Shown piece after piece: positions 23,670 to 43,064 of a stretch of 64,000 nt of DNA. The notes under the pieces were generated by a model that was not told the origin of the DNA, did not search any database, and was given only the letters and a program-made list of their open reading frames with translations. The position numbers and the translations under genes are program-made. Where the stretch lies: positions 272,501-336,500 of the forward strand of contig JACVTC010000088.1 of the NCBI GenBank assembly GCA_016946835.1. Reading direction: 5' to 3'. Every line of letters starts with the position of its first letter. The stretch's first letter is position 1. Origin of the DNA: Neocallimastix lanati (nom. inval.). Its lineage: Eukaryota; Neocallimastigomycota; Neocallimastigomycetes; Neocallimastigales; Neocallimastigaceae.

Positions 23670-25013
23670 AAAAATATTATTAATTTATTAAAGATAATCC
23701 TTAGAAATGAATAATTATTAATAAGGAATGAGATAAAAAAAAAATTAAAAATATAAAGTATAACCAACAAATATAATATATTAGTCATTACCGTAAATAA
23801 TCCTTTTAAGAAAAAATGATGATAGCAAAAATCATAATAATAATTATATTACATTGTTTAATTGTTGCTTATTGAAATAATAATAAATAAAATTAATTAT
23901 ATATCGTCCATATTAAAATAAATAAGAATTTAGAAAAATAAATGAATAATTATATATTAAAAATTTTACAAATAATAGATAATAATAGTTTTAGAATAGA
24001 TAATATCCAATTCATAATATAAATATATATTTAAATTCTTTTATACTCTTATGTTAACATTATTAAATATTATTTGAGACAATATTATAAAATATATATT
24101 GAATAAACCACAATTTGAAGAAGTATTAATTAATTTTCATTAATTCAAAAAAAAAAAAAAAAAAAAGAAAAAAATAGTAATAATAATATAAACGTTAAAC
24201 TCGGTTGAATTTAAAACCAAACATAAAAAATTTTAGAGAAAAATTGATACTATAAAAGTATCGTTTAAATTTATAATGCATTATTTCATGAGAATTAAAT
24301 TAAAAAAAAAAATTAGAGTTCATACAATAATAAAAAAAAGTAATTATAGGGAATAAAATCAATGAATAAATTAACAAGTTATATTTAATTATCAATCTGA
24401 TTTAAATTAATATATATAAATATTTATAAAAAAAAAAAGAAAAAAAAAATTCATATAATGGTTATTTGGTGTTTTATATAAGGAAACTTTAATTTTACCC
24501 TATAATTATATTCATCAATATTTCGAAAAACTTCAAAAAAAAAATTAATACATAAAAGTATTTTAATTTAAAAATCTTTTATATAAAATAATTTACATAA
24601 AAAATTAAACGGAATTTATTTATTATAATTCATTATTCCACATTATTTCAAAAAAATATAATAAAAAATTATCTTATAATATATATATCATATTATATTA
24701 ATATTATAATATATATATTCATTTAAATCACTAAATATTTAAACTTTAAAAAATTAAATATTTTATAAAAAATTAAACTTTTTTATATCAAAAAATTCTT
24801 TATTGCATTAAACATTTTATATAAAAATTTTTTACATCACATCTTTTTTAAAAAAATTTTTTTTATTGATTCGAAGAATTTTATATCAAATAAAATTTAT
24901 ATATAAAAAAAAAATTCATTATTTTTTTAACAATATTGATTTTTATTTTTTTAAAAATTTAAATACTCGTATTAATTATAACAAAATTGATAAACTATAT
25001 TGTATATATTATA

Positions 25014-25050
<37 letters not shown>

Positions 25051-25439
25051 TTTTTTTTATAAAAATTTACCATATAAAATAAAATTTTTAATAATAAAAT
25101 TAATAATTATAAAATTTCTATCATCAAATAAATTTCATCTTTAAAATTTTTTATAGATATTTTTTGTTTTTAACATTTGAATAAATAATAAGAAATCAAA
25201 AAAATAAAAAAAGAAACTCGACAAAAAAAAAAAAAACTATTATAATATAATTATCAATCAATAACAATTACAATATAAAAGTAACAACAAAACAAGTAAT
25301 AATTGATAATAATAATACATAAAAATTTATTTTTATTTTTATTTTTTTTTTTTATTCATAGATTTTATTATTGATTGATCTTTCGGAAATATTTAAATTA
25401 ATTATTTAATTTAAATAAATATAATTTTAATTCATATTT

Positions 25440-25476
<37 letters not shown>

Positions 25477-25477
25477 G

Positions 25478-25512
<35 letters not shown>

Positions 25513-25608
25513 ATTGACAACTTCAATAGCAATAGAAATAAAAAGAAAAAAATTTTTTTTGAAAATAATTAAAATTTGGTATTACTAAAGAAGCTAAATA
25601 AAAAAAAA
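23670..25608. other. AT-rich intergenic
   Basis: A/T sequence with long poly(A) and poly(T) runs (24149-24166, 25017-25048, 25446-25510). The purine-rich last 100 bp lead into the dynein docking gene. I see no gene; the open frame at about 24866-25144 is low-complexity. Confidence 0.5.
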
Positions 25609-28600
25609 ATGATAAAATCAAAAGTTAACAGCAGTGATGAACTATTATTAAGCGAGCCCGATATTAATAAAACGCTCTGTAAGATAATTAAAGAAAAAAA
25701 AAATATTTTGATACTATAATTACATGAAAAAAATTATTTTGATAATACTTTATTATATTTAGTAATAAATGATACATTTTTTTTATATAATATTTTAAAT
25801 ATATATATATCTTATAAAATAAAAAATAATAAAGCTAAAGAAGCCGAATTATTACGTCTTCAAAGACAATATCGTTTAATGGAAGGTGATAGAAAGGTAA
25901 CCTGCGAAAGTTCAAAAGCAGTTATAGCAAAGCAAAGGTTAATTAAATATAAAATTGAATACTTTTTTTTTTTTTTTTTTATGAAAAAAAAAAAAGGAAT
26001 ATTTAAAATTTGTACTAATGAATTATAAAATATTAACTTATAATATATATTAGTGAATCAATAAAAAAACTACAAGAGGAAAATTCAATGCTTCATTTTC
26101 AGTTAGTATTAGTTGAAAGAAGAATTAACTACCAAGAAAAAAATGGTATTAAGCATAAAAAAGCCAAAGAAACAATTAATAAAGGAGGTATGAAATATAT
26201 ATGTGTATATATATATAAGATATAGAATTTAATTAATATATATTTAAAAATTATCTAATTCTTTTTTTTTTTTTTTTTATCGTTCTTTCTAAATATTAAT
26301 AATAACATTATTGTTAATGATAATTAAATGTATATAAATATATATATATATAAATATTTTTTTTTCTTTTTTTTTTAAAAAAAATAATATCAAAAAGAAT
26401 TAAATGTTATTGAATATCAAAATTTAATGAACCAATTACAAGAAATTGAAATGAAAATAAATAATATGCATAAAAAAATAGAGAGAAAAAAATATGAATG
26501 TAGTGGAGTCAACTTTTTTAAGGAAAGTTACCAGTATAAACAACATATTATAGATGAATTAGAAAATAAATTAAATAAGGTATATATATTCCTTTCTTTA
26601 AACCAAGACATATAATTAAATATTTATTTTTTTTATTTTATTTTTTAAATAAAGAATCTACATAATTAAATATTTAAACAAATTTTTTTAAAAATAATTA
26701 ATTATTATTAATTATTTTTTATGTAATCAAAATAATTATGGACATGAAAATAAAAAAAAATTTTTTATTGTTAATTTAAGGCTTTAGTTAAATATAATCA
26801 AACTCTAGCAGTTAATAAAAAGACACGATCCTTAATTGATACTTTAAGAGGTGAGAGAGCTTGTTTTGATAATTTATCTAGAAAATATAAAAAAGCTATC
26901 AATGAACAAAAAAAGAAAATGACAAAAGTTATTGAAGCTTCAACAGCAGCATATGAAACAAGGTATATAATAATAATAATAATAATAATAATTATTATTA
27001 TTACTAATATTATAATTATAATTATTATTATAATTATTATAAACACTGTTACTATTTATTATTATTATTATTAATTATAAAGTTTTAACTACTTAATTAA
27101 TATAGAGTTGATGCCCAAAATAAAATCTCAGTATTAAAAGAAAAAACAGAAAAGGAATATCAAGTATTTATTCAGGAGATGAATGAAATTAATAGGCAAC
27201 TAGAACAAGATCAAAAACTTAAGGAATTCATGAATACTAAAAATCAAGAAAAAGTTGTACATGGTAGAAAAAGAAAAAATGGTAATTAAAAATTAAATAA
27301 GCAATACTAAAGATATTATTAATAATATATTATTTATAAATAATTACAATTTAATAGAAATTTGTTGTAAAATAAATATAAATAAACTGTATTTACATTT
27401 TATTTATTTTATTTTATTTTACTTTATTTTTTCATTTTATATTTAATACATTAATAATTTAATAAAAAAAAAAGGTGAAAGTCAAAATGATGAAGAAGAA
27501 ACTATATATCAAATGTATAATAAAACATTAAATAATTATGAATCAATATTTAATACAATTCGTAAAGAAACTGGAATTGAAGATATAAATGAATTTATTA
27601 AAACCTTTAATGATATTGAAGATGAAAATTTTTCATTATTTAATTATGTTAGTGAAATTAGTAATAAGATTGATTATAATGAAAGTGAAATTAAAACACT
27701 TCAAGAAAAAATTGTATTATTAAAAAAGGATGAAAAAGAAAATCAAGAGATGAAACAAGAAATGATAAAACAAATGGAGGTAAAATTATTTTTAAATGTA
27801 TTTATATATAAAATAAAATATATATAAAATATCATTTTTTTTACATCTTTTTTTTTTTTTCTTTTTTTTTTTAAAAAAAAATTATGCTTTTATTCCTATA
27901 ATGTTAATGTATAAATTAATATTATAGGAACGTCTAGAAACAAATAAAGAGAAAAATGAATATTATATCAATGATACTAGATCAAAACAAAATATTGTTG
28001 ATATAATATGTCAAAATATTACGGAAATAGTACAAAAATTAATTGAATTTAAGTCTCTACCTACTGCTGATTTTTATTTAGCTCCTTCAGTATTTGTAAC
28101 TAATGCACAAGCAATTATTGAAAAACAAAATAAATTAAAAGAAGACAGCTCAAATGATAATGAAAATAATGATGAAAACAAATCAAATGAATTGGAAGAA
28201 GATAAACAAGTTATAAGTTCAGGTTTAGAAAATAAAGATAATTTATTGAAAGATATTAGAGAAAAGGAACACGAAATTCAGAATGATAAGCCTGATATAT
28301 TAAATGAAAATGAAGTTCCATTCGGTAATTCTGATGAAGAGAGTAAAAATAATGAAGACGAAGAAAACAATAAAGATAATGAAAATAATGAAAACAATAG
28401 AGATAATGAAAATAATGGAAATAATGAAAACAATAAAGATAATGAATATAATGGAAATAATGAAAACAATAAAGATAATGAATATAATGGAAATAATGAA
28501 AACAATAAAGATAATGAATATAATGGAAATAATGAAAACAATAAAAATAATGAAAATAATGAAAATAACGAATTAAATAATAATAAAAATAATAATAATA

Positions 28601-29521
28601 AGTCAGATAATAATGAAGATCAAGTAAATAATACTAATGATAACAAAGAAAATGTAGAAAAGAAAGATTCTCTAGAATCATTAGCAACTAATTCATCGCC
28701 AAATATAGAGATTAAGGAACAAGAGCTTACAAATCTAGAGAGAATTCCAACTTCATCAAATATTCTTGCCGATGAAGATAATAAAAAAAATATTAAGCTT
28801 ACCGAAGACGTTATTAATTTAATTTTAGATAAACCAAAAATCAATAAAATTGTTGATACAAAAAATAGTAAAAATGCTACTATCATTAATCTTTTAAATG
28901 ACAAAAAAGTTAATCCCATAAATCTTATTGAAGTATTAAGATATATTGAAGAAAAAACAAATGAATTATTAGTGTTTAACTATATGACTCATTTACCAAA
29001 ACATAAAGAATCAAATGAAAATGAAATTAAAACAGCCGATAAGATGTTTACAAATAATGAAGTCAATAACAGAGAAAATATTACTCTTCTTGGATCAGGT
29101 CCAGAAGCACCAATTAATAACTTAAATATCAAAATACCTGATCGGTAAAGAAAAAAAAAAAAAAAAAGATTATTATATAATCAATATATTACATATATAT
29201 AGAAATAATATTAATATAATATAATAAAATAATAATTTATATATTATATAAAATGTGTATATGTTCAATAGGGATGATTCATCGGATAATTTAGATTATG
29301 ATGATGAAGAAAAGAGATTATTAACTCGTGAAGAATTAACAAAAAGAACTATTATGAACGTATGTATATTTTATAAAAAAATATATATATAAAATTCATA
29401 ATAATATTTCTTATTAAAATAATAATTTTATTAATTTTTTTTATTATTTTTTTAAAAATATATATGTATATAGTATAATAATAAAGTCAATAGAAAAGAA
29501 ATTCAAAACAAATCGAAATAA
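25609..29521 (+). CDS. Outer dynein arm docking complex coiled-coil protein (ODAD1/CCDC63/ODA1-like)
   Basis: A coiled-coil protein that anchors outer dynein arms to axonemal doublet microtubules. Ten exons: 25609-25678, 25835-25937, 26054-26187, 26398-26579, 26781-26962, 27106-27281, 27475-27779, 27928-29144, 29272-29359 and 29474-29521. They total 2505 nt and 834 residues with all phases consistent. Family landmarks are AELLRLQRQYRLMEGDRK (residues about 26-43), ELENKLNKALVKYNQTL with DTLRGERACFDNL (exons 4-5), EQKKKMTKVIEASTAAYE (end of exon 5) and a GIEDINEFIKTF...NFSLFNYVSEI segment in exon 7. Exon 8 adds a long acidic, Asn-rich low-complexity region. The exon 9/10 boundary and the last 16 codons are the least certain part. 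Its presence implies motile flagella, as in gut-fungal zoospores. Confidence 0.9.
28360..28600 (+). repeat. 36-bp minisatellite coding Asn/Glu-rich repeats
   Basis: Inside exon 8 of the docking-complex gene a 36-bp unit encoding NNENNKDNEYNG is repeated almost exactly at 28420, 28456 and 28492, with diverged copies on both sides. Unit length is a multiple of three, so copy changes keep the frame. The opposite strand is also open here, but only as a shadow of the repeat. Confidence 0.9.
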
Positions 29522-29615
29522 TTGTTTTCATATCTAAAAATAATTCTTTTATTTTTATTTTTATTTTCACTTTTTTTAAACTATATATATATATATTTAG
29601 TTTAATAATAAAAAA

Positions 29616-29650
<35 letters not shown>

Positions 29651-31267
29651 AAAAGAAAAAGAAAAAATAGTAAAATTAAATGTTTTTAAATATCAAATTT
29701 CATAATTTACATTAGATATATAAATATACTTATTAAAATTTGTATATTGAAAGTATAATTGTAATATATTTTTTTTACATAGAAGAATTAAATAATGAAT
29801 ATATAATAGGCAAATTATATATATAAAATTCATTATTAATAATAAAAATATAATCCACATGTTAAGCTATAAATTTTAATATTCTATTAAATTTATTTAT
29901 AATTTATTTATATAATTAATTAATTTAATAATTTCTTTTAATTATTTAATTAATTAATTATTTTTTTTTATTTCAATTATTATAAGTACTTCATTAATAA
30001 AAAAAACTTTAATTGTATTTCTATAATTAATTAATTATTATAAAAAAGGAGTTTTTTTTTTTTTTATTATTAATAATAAATAATTAATTACAGAAATACA
30101 ATTAAACTCTTTTTTTTTGTTGTGTTTTTGAACGAAAATAACAAATAATTAAATAACAAATAATTAGATAATAAATAATAATAATAAATAATAATAAATA
30201 ATAAATAATAAATAATAAATAATAAATAATAAATAATAAATAATAAATAATAAATAATAAATAATAAATAATAAATAATAAATATACATTATAAATATTA
30301 AATATTAAATTATAATAAATCATAATATACAAAAATAATAAATCATAATAATTAATAATGTTTATAATTGGTAAATAATAATTATCATATTGCGTGCTGT
30401 TACTACTAATAGGAATAATAAAATATTTTTTATCTTTTTTATTTTGATAATTATAAATTTAAAATGAAAAAAAAAATTTTATAATGAATATGAATATAAA
30501 TATACAGAACTAAAAAAATCTAAAGATTTAAAGATAAATAAATTATAAATAAACATAAACTCATATATAAATTTCCATACATTAACTGTTTTATCATATC
30601 TTTTAATATTAAAATACAATAATATAATTAATAATTATAATCAATATTATATTATTTGCTTTTTTTTTTCTAATAATAATTAATTAGTATTAATAATAAT
30701 ATTAGTATTAGTAAAAATTCAATAAATCCTTATCAGTGTTTTTTTATTCATTATATCCACATTTTATCATATCAATAATAAATATTAAGATTAATTATCA
30801 ATAAAAATTTTTTATTTTATTATCAAAATTTACTTATAATTTAGTGCTGAACATCCAATTATTAGTGGTTTTGTAGATTAATATTTTTTTTTAAAATAGG
30901 TTAAGTAATTTATTTATCGCATTAAAAATTCATTATAATTAGGAGCATTTTTTTTTTTTTTCATTTTTACTGTTATAAATACTATTTATCACTATTTATT
31001 ATCATCATCATCATCATAATATATAAAAAAGTCAAAATTGTTAATAACTATTAAGCAATATTTATATTAAACTTTAATTTAGTTATAAAGTTTATCTATA
31101 TATTACCAATATATATTAATATATTTATACTAAAATTTATTATTAATATATATTAAAATTGTTAAAAAGAATTTTTCAATGATAAAAAAAATTTTTTTTA
31201 AAAATAAAAAAAAATTAACTAAATAATTATATGATATTTGCCTGATAATTTTAATTTATGTCATGAT

Positions 31268-31307
<40 letters not shown>

Positions 31308-31772
31308 TTTTAATTTATAACAAAAAAAAAAAAAAGCGTGACATGACAATACATATAAATGAAATATGTCATTAAACATAAATATTATATTTATATATAT
31401 TTACAAAATATATTTAAATTAATTTAATTTAAAAAAAATAAATATAGTAAAATAAAAAGTATATAATAATAATAATAATTATATATATATATATAATTTA
31501 TAGACTTTCCATAGAAAAAAAATACTTTTAATAAAATATTAAAGAAAAAACTTTAAAAATAATTTATTTTATTTTATTCTTAACTATCAGATAAAAAATT
31601 TTATCAATCTAGATAAAAATATAATATTATAATTAATACATAAAAGGTAAAAAATTAATTAAAAATTTGAATATAAATACCACAAAAATTATCATTAATG
31701 TACTTTTAAATTTTTTCAAAAAAAATTTTAAAAAATTTAAATTTTATTCAAATAATAATTAATAAAACAAAA
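29522..31772. other. AT-rich intergenic
   Basis: A/T sequence with poly(A) runs (29610-29648, 31272-31305) and an ATAAATAAT microsatellite (listed separately). No gene was seen on either strand. Confidence 0.5.
30158..30284. repeat. (AATAATAAAT)n-type microsatellite
   Basis: A near-perfect run of AATAAATAAT units, more than 100 bp, bordered by diverged copies. The open frame on the minus strand is due to the repeat alone. Confidence 0.9.
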
Positions 31773-33257
31773 ATGTTAGAAGTACAACACGAAAATATCG
31801 TAAAGTCTCATAATCGTTCAATTCCTGATGATTATTTAAATCAATCATCAATATTATATGCTTCAAATCCACCTACTCTTATTCCATTGATAGGCATATC
31901 ATCAGATTCCGAGATAATATATGAAATAAATGTATCTGTACCTAAAGATAAAGCAATAGATTATGTTAATTGGTTAAGCATATTTACTAAAAAACAATGT
32001 CAAACAACACCAGGTAAATTTATATTAGATATAAATATAAATAGAGATAATTAATAGTAATAATAAAGATAATAATAATATTTTTATTATAGATAAAAAT
32101 AATAATTAAATAGTAATAAAGATAGTAAGATATAATAATAATAATAATAATAATAAAAGTAAATTATTATAATAGAGGGAAACATTAATATTATAACAAT
32201 AATAATAATAGATATAATATAGTATTATATAATTATAAAGATAATATAATAATATTATGAAAGTAATAGAAATAATGATAGAAATATATAATGTAATGAT
32301 GATAGAGACAATATAATAAAATAATAATATCATAATATTTTAATAATAGAATGTTTTAAAAATAGATATAATATAATAATAATAATATAGTGATGATATA
32401 GATAATATAAAAATACAATAATATTATAATAATAGTAGAGATGACGTAACAGTAATTTAATGATAATGTGTTAAAGTGATAATGTGGTAATATTATATTA
32501 TTAGAATAATAATGAGATAAACTATAACAATAATAAAGATAGAATAATAATATTTTATTATTATATTAATATAATAAGATAAAATAATAACAATATAATA
32601 AGGATAGAAATAATATAATAATAATTTAACAATGTTAAGGATAATGTGATATTAATAACAATAAAAAAATAATTAAATAATAATATAATAGTATAATAAT
32701 ATAATAATATAATAATACAATCAATAAATAATTAAATAATAATATGGTAATAAAATTAATTTTGATTAAATGTTATATTAAAAAGGTTTTACTCTTTGTA
32801 ATGTATTTAGTCAACCAAAGCCAGGTATATATATTTAAAATACTAATTTTATTAGTAATAATAAATATATTAATTTATATATTTTTAAATATTTTATAAT
32901 TTTTCAAAATATATAATAATATATAGCTGGTCTTCATTGGTTAAGTGAAGAAGGAGATTCAAAGGTATATACTATATAAATATTAAATTTTGAAAATTTT
33001 ATAAAGATATATTTAATGAATGAATAAAAAATATAATATTACTTTAATACAAATATATTAATATGTTTACCTTAATATAATATATATTTAAACAATAGTG
33101 CTATTTCACAATTCAATATCATATTTGTTCACAAGAATACCTTAAAGATTACTTAAAAAATGAACAAGCAAAAGTAGCAAAAACTGAAATTGATCGTTTC
33201 AAATATACCATTATTTCAAGAAGAGTTCTAAGAAACTTATTTAATACTTCAACATAG
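31773..33257 (+). CDS. Small DUF4286-like protein (158 aa)
   Basis: Four exons (31773-32013, 32786-32824, 32927-32964 and 33099-33257) join to 477 nt and 158 residues with matching phases. After a poorly conserved N terminus of about 50 residues the protein reads EIIYEINVSVPKDKAIDYVNWL, split here as a beta strand EIIYEINVSV then a helix. It continues with FTLCNVFSQPKPAGLHW, CYFTIQYHI and DYLKNEQAKVAKTEIDRF. This is the ferredoxin-like layout I know from DUF4286 proteins (short, YxVxVxV start, dispersed conserved Y/F and H). Its biochemical role is unknown. Intron 1 is unusually long for this window (772 nt) and consists of AATAAT repeats. Exons 2 and 3 are only 39 and 38 nt. Confidence 0.8.
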
Positions 33258-33523
33258 AATAAAACCTTTAAAAAAGAAAATTATTATAAATAAATATTTC
33301 ATAATTATGCTATCAATATAAAACTTTATACTATTTTTAAATATATAATAATAATAATGTAAAGCCTATAAAAATGAATTATTAAAATTTTAATATAAAT
33401 AATAAAATAATCACAAAAATTATATCTTATGAAAATTAATTATTTTATGTTGATTTTAATATATTCATTAAAATGTAAATATAAAAATTAAATAAACCAT
33501 ACTAAATGTAAAATAATAATATA

Positions 33524-33567
<44 letters not shown>

Positions 33568-34654
33568 GAGGTAGCATTTTATAATTAAAATAGTTAACTA
33601 ATATAATTATTAATTTTTCTATAATTTAGTATTAGTTTTATTTTAAATATATTTTATTAAGATCAATTATTTAGAACATATTTTTGTTTTTTACTTTTTT
33701 TTTTATTTTATTTTTTTGTGTCACATCTCCTATTTTATTTTAATTAAAAAAAAAAAAAAAAAAAAAATATGAAATAATTAACATATAAATATAAAAATAT
33801 AATCTGTATTATTTTAAATAAGAATAATAATTGTATTTATATTAAATTTTTATTAAATGAAAAAACAATTAATAATATTATTTTACTTTATAGTATAAAT
33901 ACAGATTGTAAATATTTTTAGAATTAATATTAAATATTTTAAAACTTTAAATACATTAAACTTTTTCGTACCAAAATCAAATTTAAATAAAAAATAATAT
34001 TATATATAATATATATATAATATTAAATTTGAGTTTTTTTTTTTTAAAATTAATTATAAATACTGGTAAATGTATATAATAATAATTATGATTAAAGATA
34101 TATTATATAATAAAATAAAAAATAAAATAAAATAAAAATAAAGAAAATAAAATATAACATCAATCTTCACTTTACATTATTTTTAATATAATTTTTATTT
34201 ATATTTAAAAATACACTTTATATAAATTTTTTTATATAAAAGTTAAATCAATATCAATATAAAGAATTTAAATTATTATATAGATATTTTATTTTTATTT
34301 CTTTTATATATGGGGATAAAATAATATTCTTCGTACTTATAAAAAAAAAAAAAAATAAAAAATATCTTTATATAAATGTTATTATTTTTGTTGTTATTAT
34401 TATTACTTTTAATATTACTATTACTATTATTATTACTATTATTATTACTATTACTTAATATTATTACTATTACTATATATAATGCTATTCCAAATTTAAA
34501 TTTATTTATATTATTATTATTATTATTACTCCATTTATTTGTAAAATAAATTCTTCTGTATAAAACTATAATCATTAAAATTCATTTTTTTTATAAATTT
34601 TATTTTTTATAAAAAGAAATATTTTTATTATTACTATTACTTACTATTACTATA

Positions 34655-34685
<31 letters not shown>

Positions 34686-34994
34686 GACATTTGTAAAATA
34701 AAATTTTTATATAAAACTATAATTTAAAATTTAATTTTTTTTATAATTTTTTTTTTATAGAAAGAAATAATTTAATATAGTAAAAAAAAAAGGAAATTAG
34801 AATGGTTTGGTGTATTATCCCTTTGTAGCATCAAAAATTATTCATTAAAATTTTATTACATTTTGATACATTACAATATTTTTATTTACAATATGAAATA
34901 TTATAAATTTAAATCTTGAAAATATATATATACAAAAGTATATTTATTAGATGTAATTTCCTTATTACTATATATATATAATTAAATCTTTTTT

Positions 34995-35037
<43 letters not shown>

Positions 35038-35376
35038 AAACATGAAAATATTTTTTATTATTATTAATATTTGAAATAAATGGTTGCATTATTCTAAAGC
35101 AATTTTTTTTTAAAAAAAATATAGAGGTAACTTAAAAATATTCCTTATAATAATATAAAATATAATTTTAAAATAAGCATTCTTTCTTTATTTCTTATAA
35201 TATTTTATAATATTCTTTTTATATATTCAATATAAATAAAGAATTAATTTTTAATAATATATTAACTATTTTCCTTTTTTGATACTGTATATATTTATAT
35301 AATATAATATAATATATGTTATGTAGAAAATTAATAATAATATTATTAATAATAAAATATAAAATATTTCACATAT

Positions 35377-35408
<32 letters not shown>

Positions 35409-35480
35409 ATACATAAAACTATCGAATACTAGAATTGCATTACAAATAATAGTAATAATATAAAAAAAAAAAAAAGCAAT
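33258..35480. other. AT-rich intergenic
   Basis: A/T sequence with (AT)n and T-tracts (33520-33567, 34988-35034). Two related stretches (about 34375-34590 and 34620-34770) share TTATTACTATTACTTA followed by TTTGTAAAATAAA and TATAAAACTATAAT, so they look like a local duplication. No gene was seen. Confidence 0.5.
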
Positions 35481-41581
<6,101 letters not shown>

Positions 41582-41604
41582 TAATTATTTTTTGATTTCG
41601 TTTT

Positions 41605-41636
<32 letters not shown>

Positions 41637-41747
41637 GTATATAATAATAGAAATATAATAAATAAATAAATTAATAGAAAAATAGAAAAAAAAAAAAAAA
41701 TAGAAAAAAAAAAAGTAAAAGAAATAAAAATTAATAATTAAAAAATA

Positions 41748-41791
<44 letters not shown>

Positions 41792-42242
41792 CATAATATA
41801 CATATACAAATAATTTCTTTTCTTTATAATATTTTATTTATATAAATTAGAAAAATAATAATATTATATTATTATTATTAATTAATTAATATTTTTTTAA
41901 AAAAAAAAAAAGTTTTATATATATATAAATTTTATAAGTAATAAAAATAAATTAATAAATAAATAAATAAATAAATAAATAATAAAAAAATATTAATAAA
42001 GTTTTTTTATTTAAATTTTTTTATTTTTATTTTTTTTTTTTTTATTTTTTTAATTTTATTTTATTTAGAAATGTGTGAATACTTATATACATACATGTAT
42101 GTATATATTTGAATGACTTTATATATATATATAGAAATAATTTAAAATGTACAAATATTTAATAATAATACATCAAGTTTTTATTAAATAATTCTATATC
42201 AACTGTCTATATATATATATAGTTTTTTTTTATTTTTAATTA
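41582..42242. other. Convergent intergenic region, AT-rich
   Basis: Lies between the 3' ends of the myosin gene (plus) and the gene at 42243-42890 (minus). It contains T and A homopolymers, including a run of about 40 A at 41750-41790, and no gene. Confidence 0.55.
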
Positions 42243-42890
42243 TTACATTGGCATGACACAACTAGTGAAGAAATCCTTTGAACCTTCTTTACCAAATACC
42301 TTTTCTAGAATTGATGAAGAAGGGTTTCCTTCATTTATCATTCTATCACGAAAACTAGAAAGTTCTTTTAAATTATTTTTATCTATTGATGTTTCATTTC
42401 TTTATTATAAGCTTTAATAGAATTGACAATCATATCAGAAAGATTTTCATCCTCTTGAATAAGAGAATAAGAGGCTCTTTCCTTAACATACCAATTTGGT
42501 TTTTCTTGATATTCAGGTATATCGTTGTACAGATCCTTAACAGCTTCAAGATTTTTCATAGAAGGATGATTTGCAGTACAATCATAATATTCTATAAAAA
42601 TTGTTCTTTTTTTACCAAAAGTCATTATATCTATTAAAAGATAGGGTATAGAAACACCTTCACCCGGCATGAAAGAAGTGGTTAAAAGCTCCATATTAAA
42701 TAATTTTTTAGTATGCATGGTCATGAAATGACCAAAACCTGGAATTTTGTAACGTTTAGTATTAAATTTCATCAGACCGAACCATTTTGGATATGAAAAA
42801 TTGGTATAATTATCTTCAGGAATTTTTTCATATTGTTTATTCATTAAAAAAAGTATTTGTTATAGTTTCTTTGATAGTACTTAAGTTCAT
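42243..42890 (-). pseudogene. Frameshifted gene of unknown function, bacterial-like
   Basis: The main frame (42844-42383, 153 residues) starts MNKQYEKIPEDNYTNF and includes FGHFMTMHTKKLFNMELL, SFMPGEGVSIPYLLID, RTIFIEYYDCT and KPNWYVKERASYSLI. Coding sequence continues beyond both ends in other frames. An ATG at 42890 begins a 14-residue lead (MNLSTIKETITNTF) that reaches the main frame only by a 1-nt change in a T7 run near 42847. After a second 1-nt shift near 42395 the sequence goes on as FRDRMINEGNPSSSILEKVF and FFTSCVMPM to a TAA at 42243. It is intronless, soluble and has no signal peptide. I do not recognise a named domain; my impression is that related hypothetical proteins occur in rumen Clostridia, so horizontal origin is an inference. 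Two shifts argue for decay, but both could be indel errors. Confidence 0.65.
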
Positions 42891-42961
42891 TTTTAAAGAT
42901 AAATATATTTATTTATTTATTTATTTATTTTACTTAATTGTATAATGTAATGTAATGTTTA

Positions 42962-42992
<31 letters not shown>

Positions 42993-43064
42993 AATTTTAT
43001 TTTATTTCTGAATAATGATTTTTTTATTTTATTTAATAATAACGAAGAAAATTTATATGAATTT

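Noticed and set aside
28278-28541. Minus-strand Ser/Leu/Phe-rich open frame
   Set aside because: Exact shadow of the Asn-rich minisatellite in exon 8 of the docking-complex gene; no independent signal.
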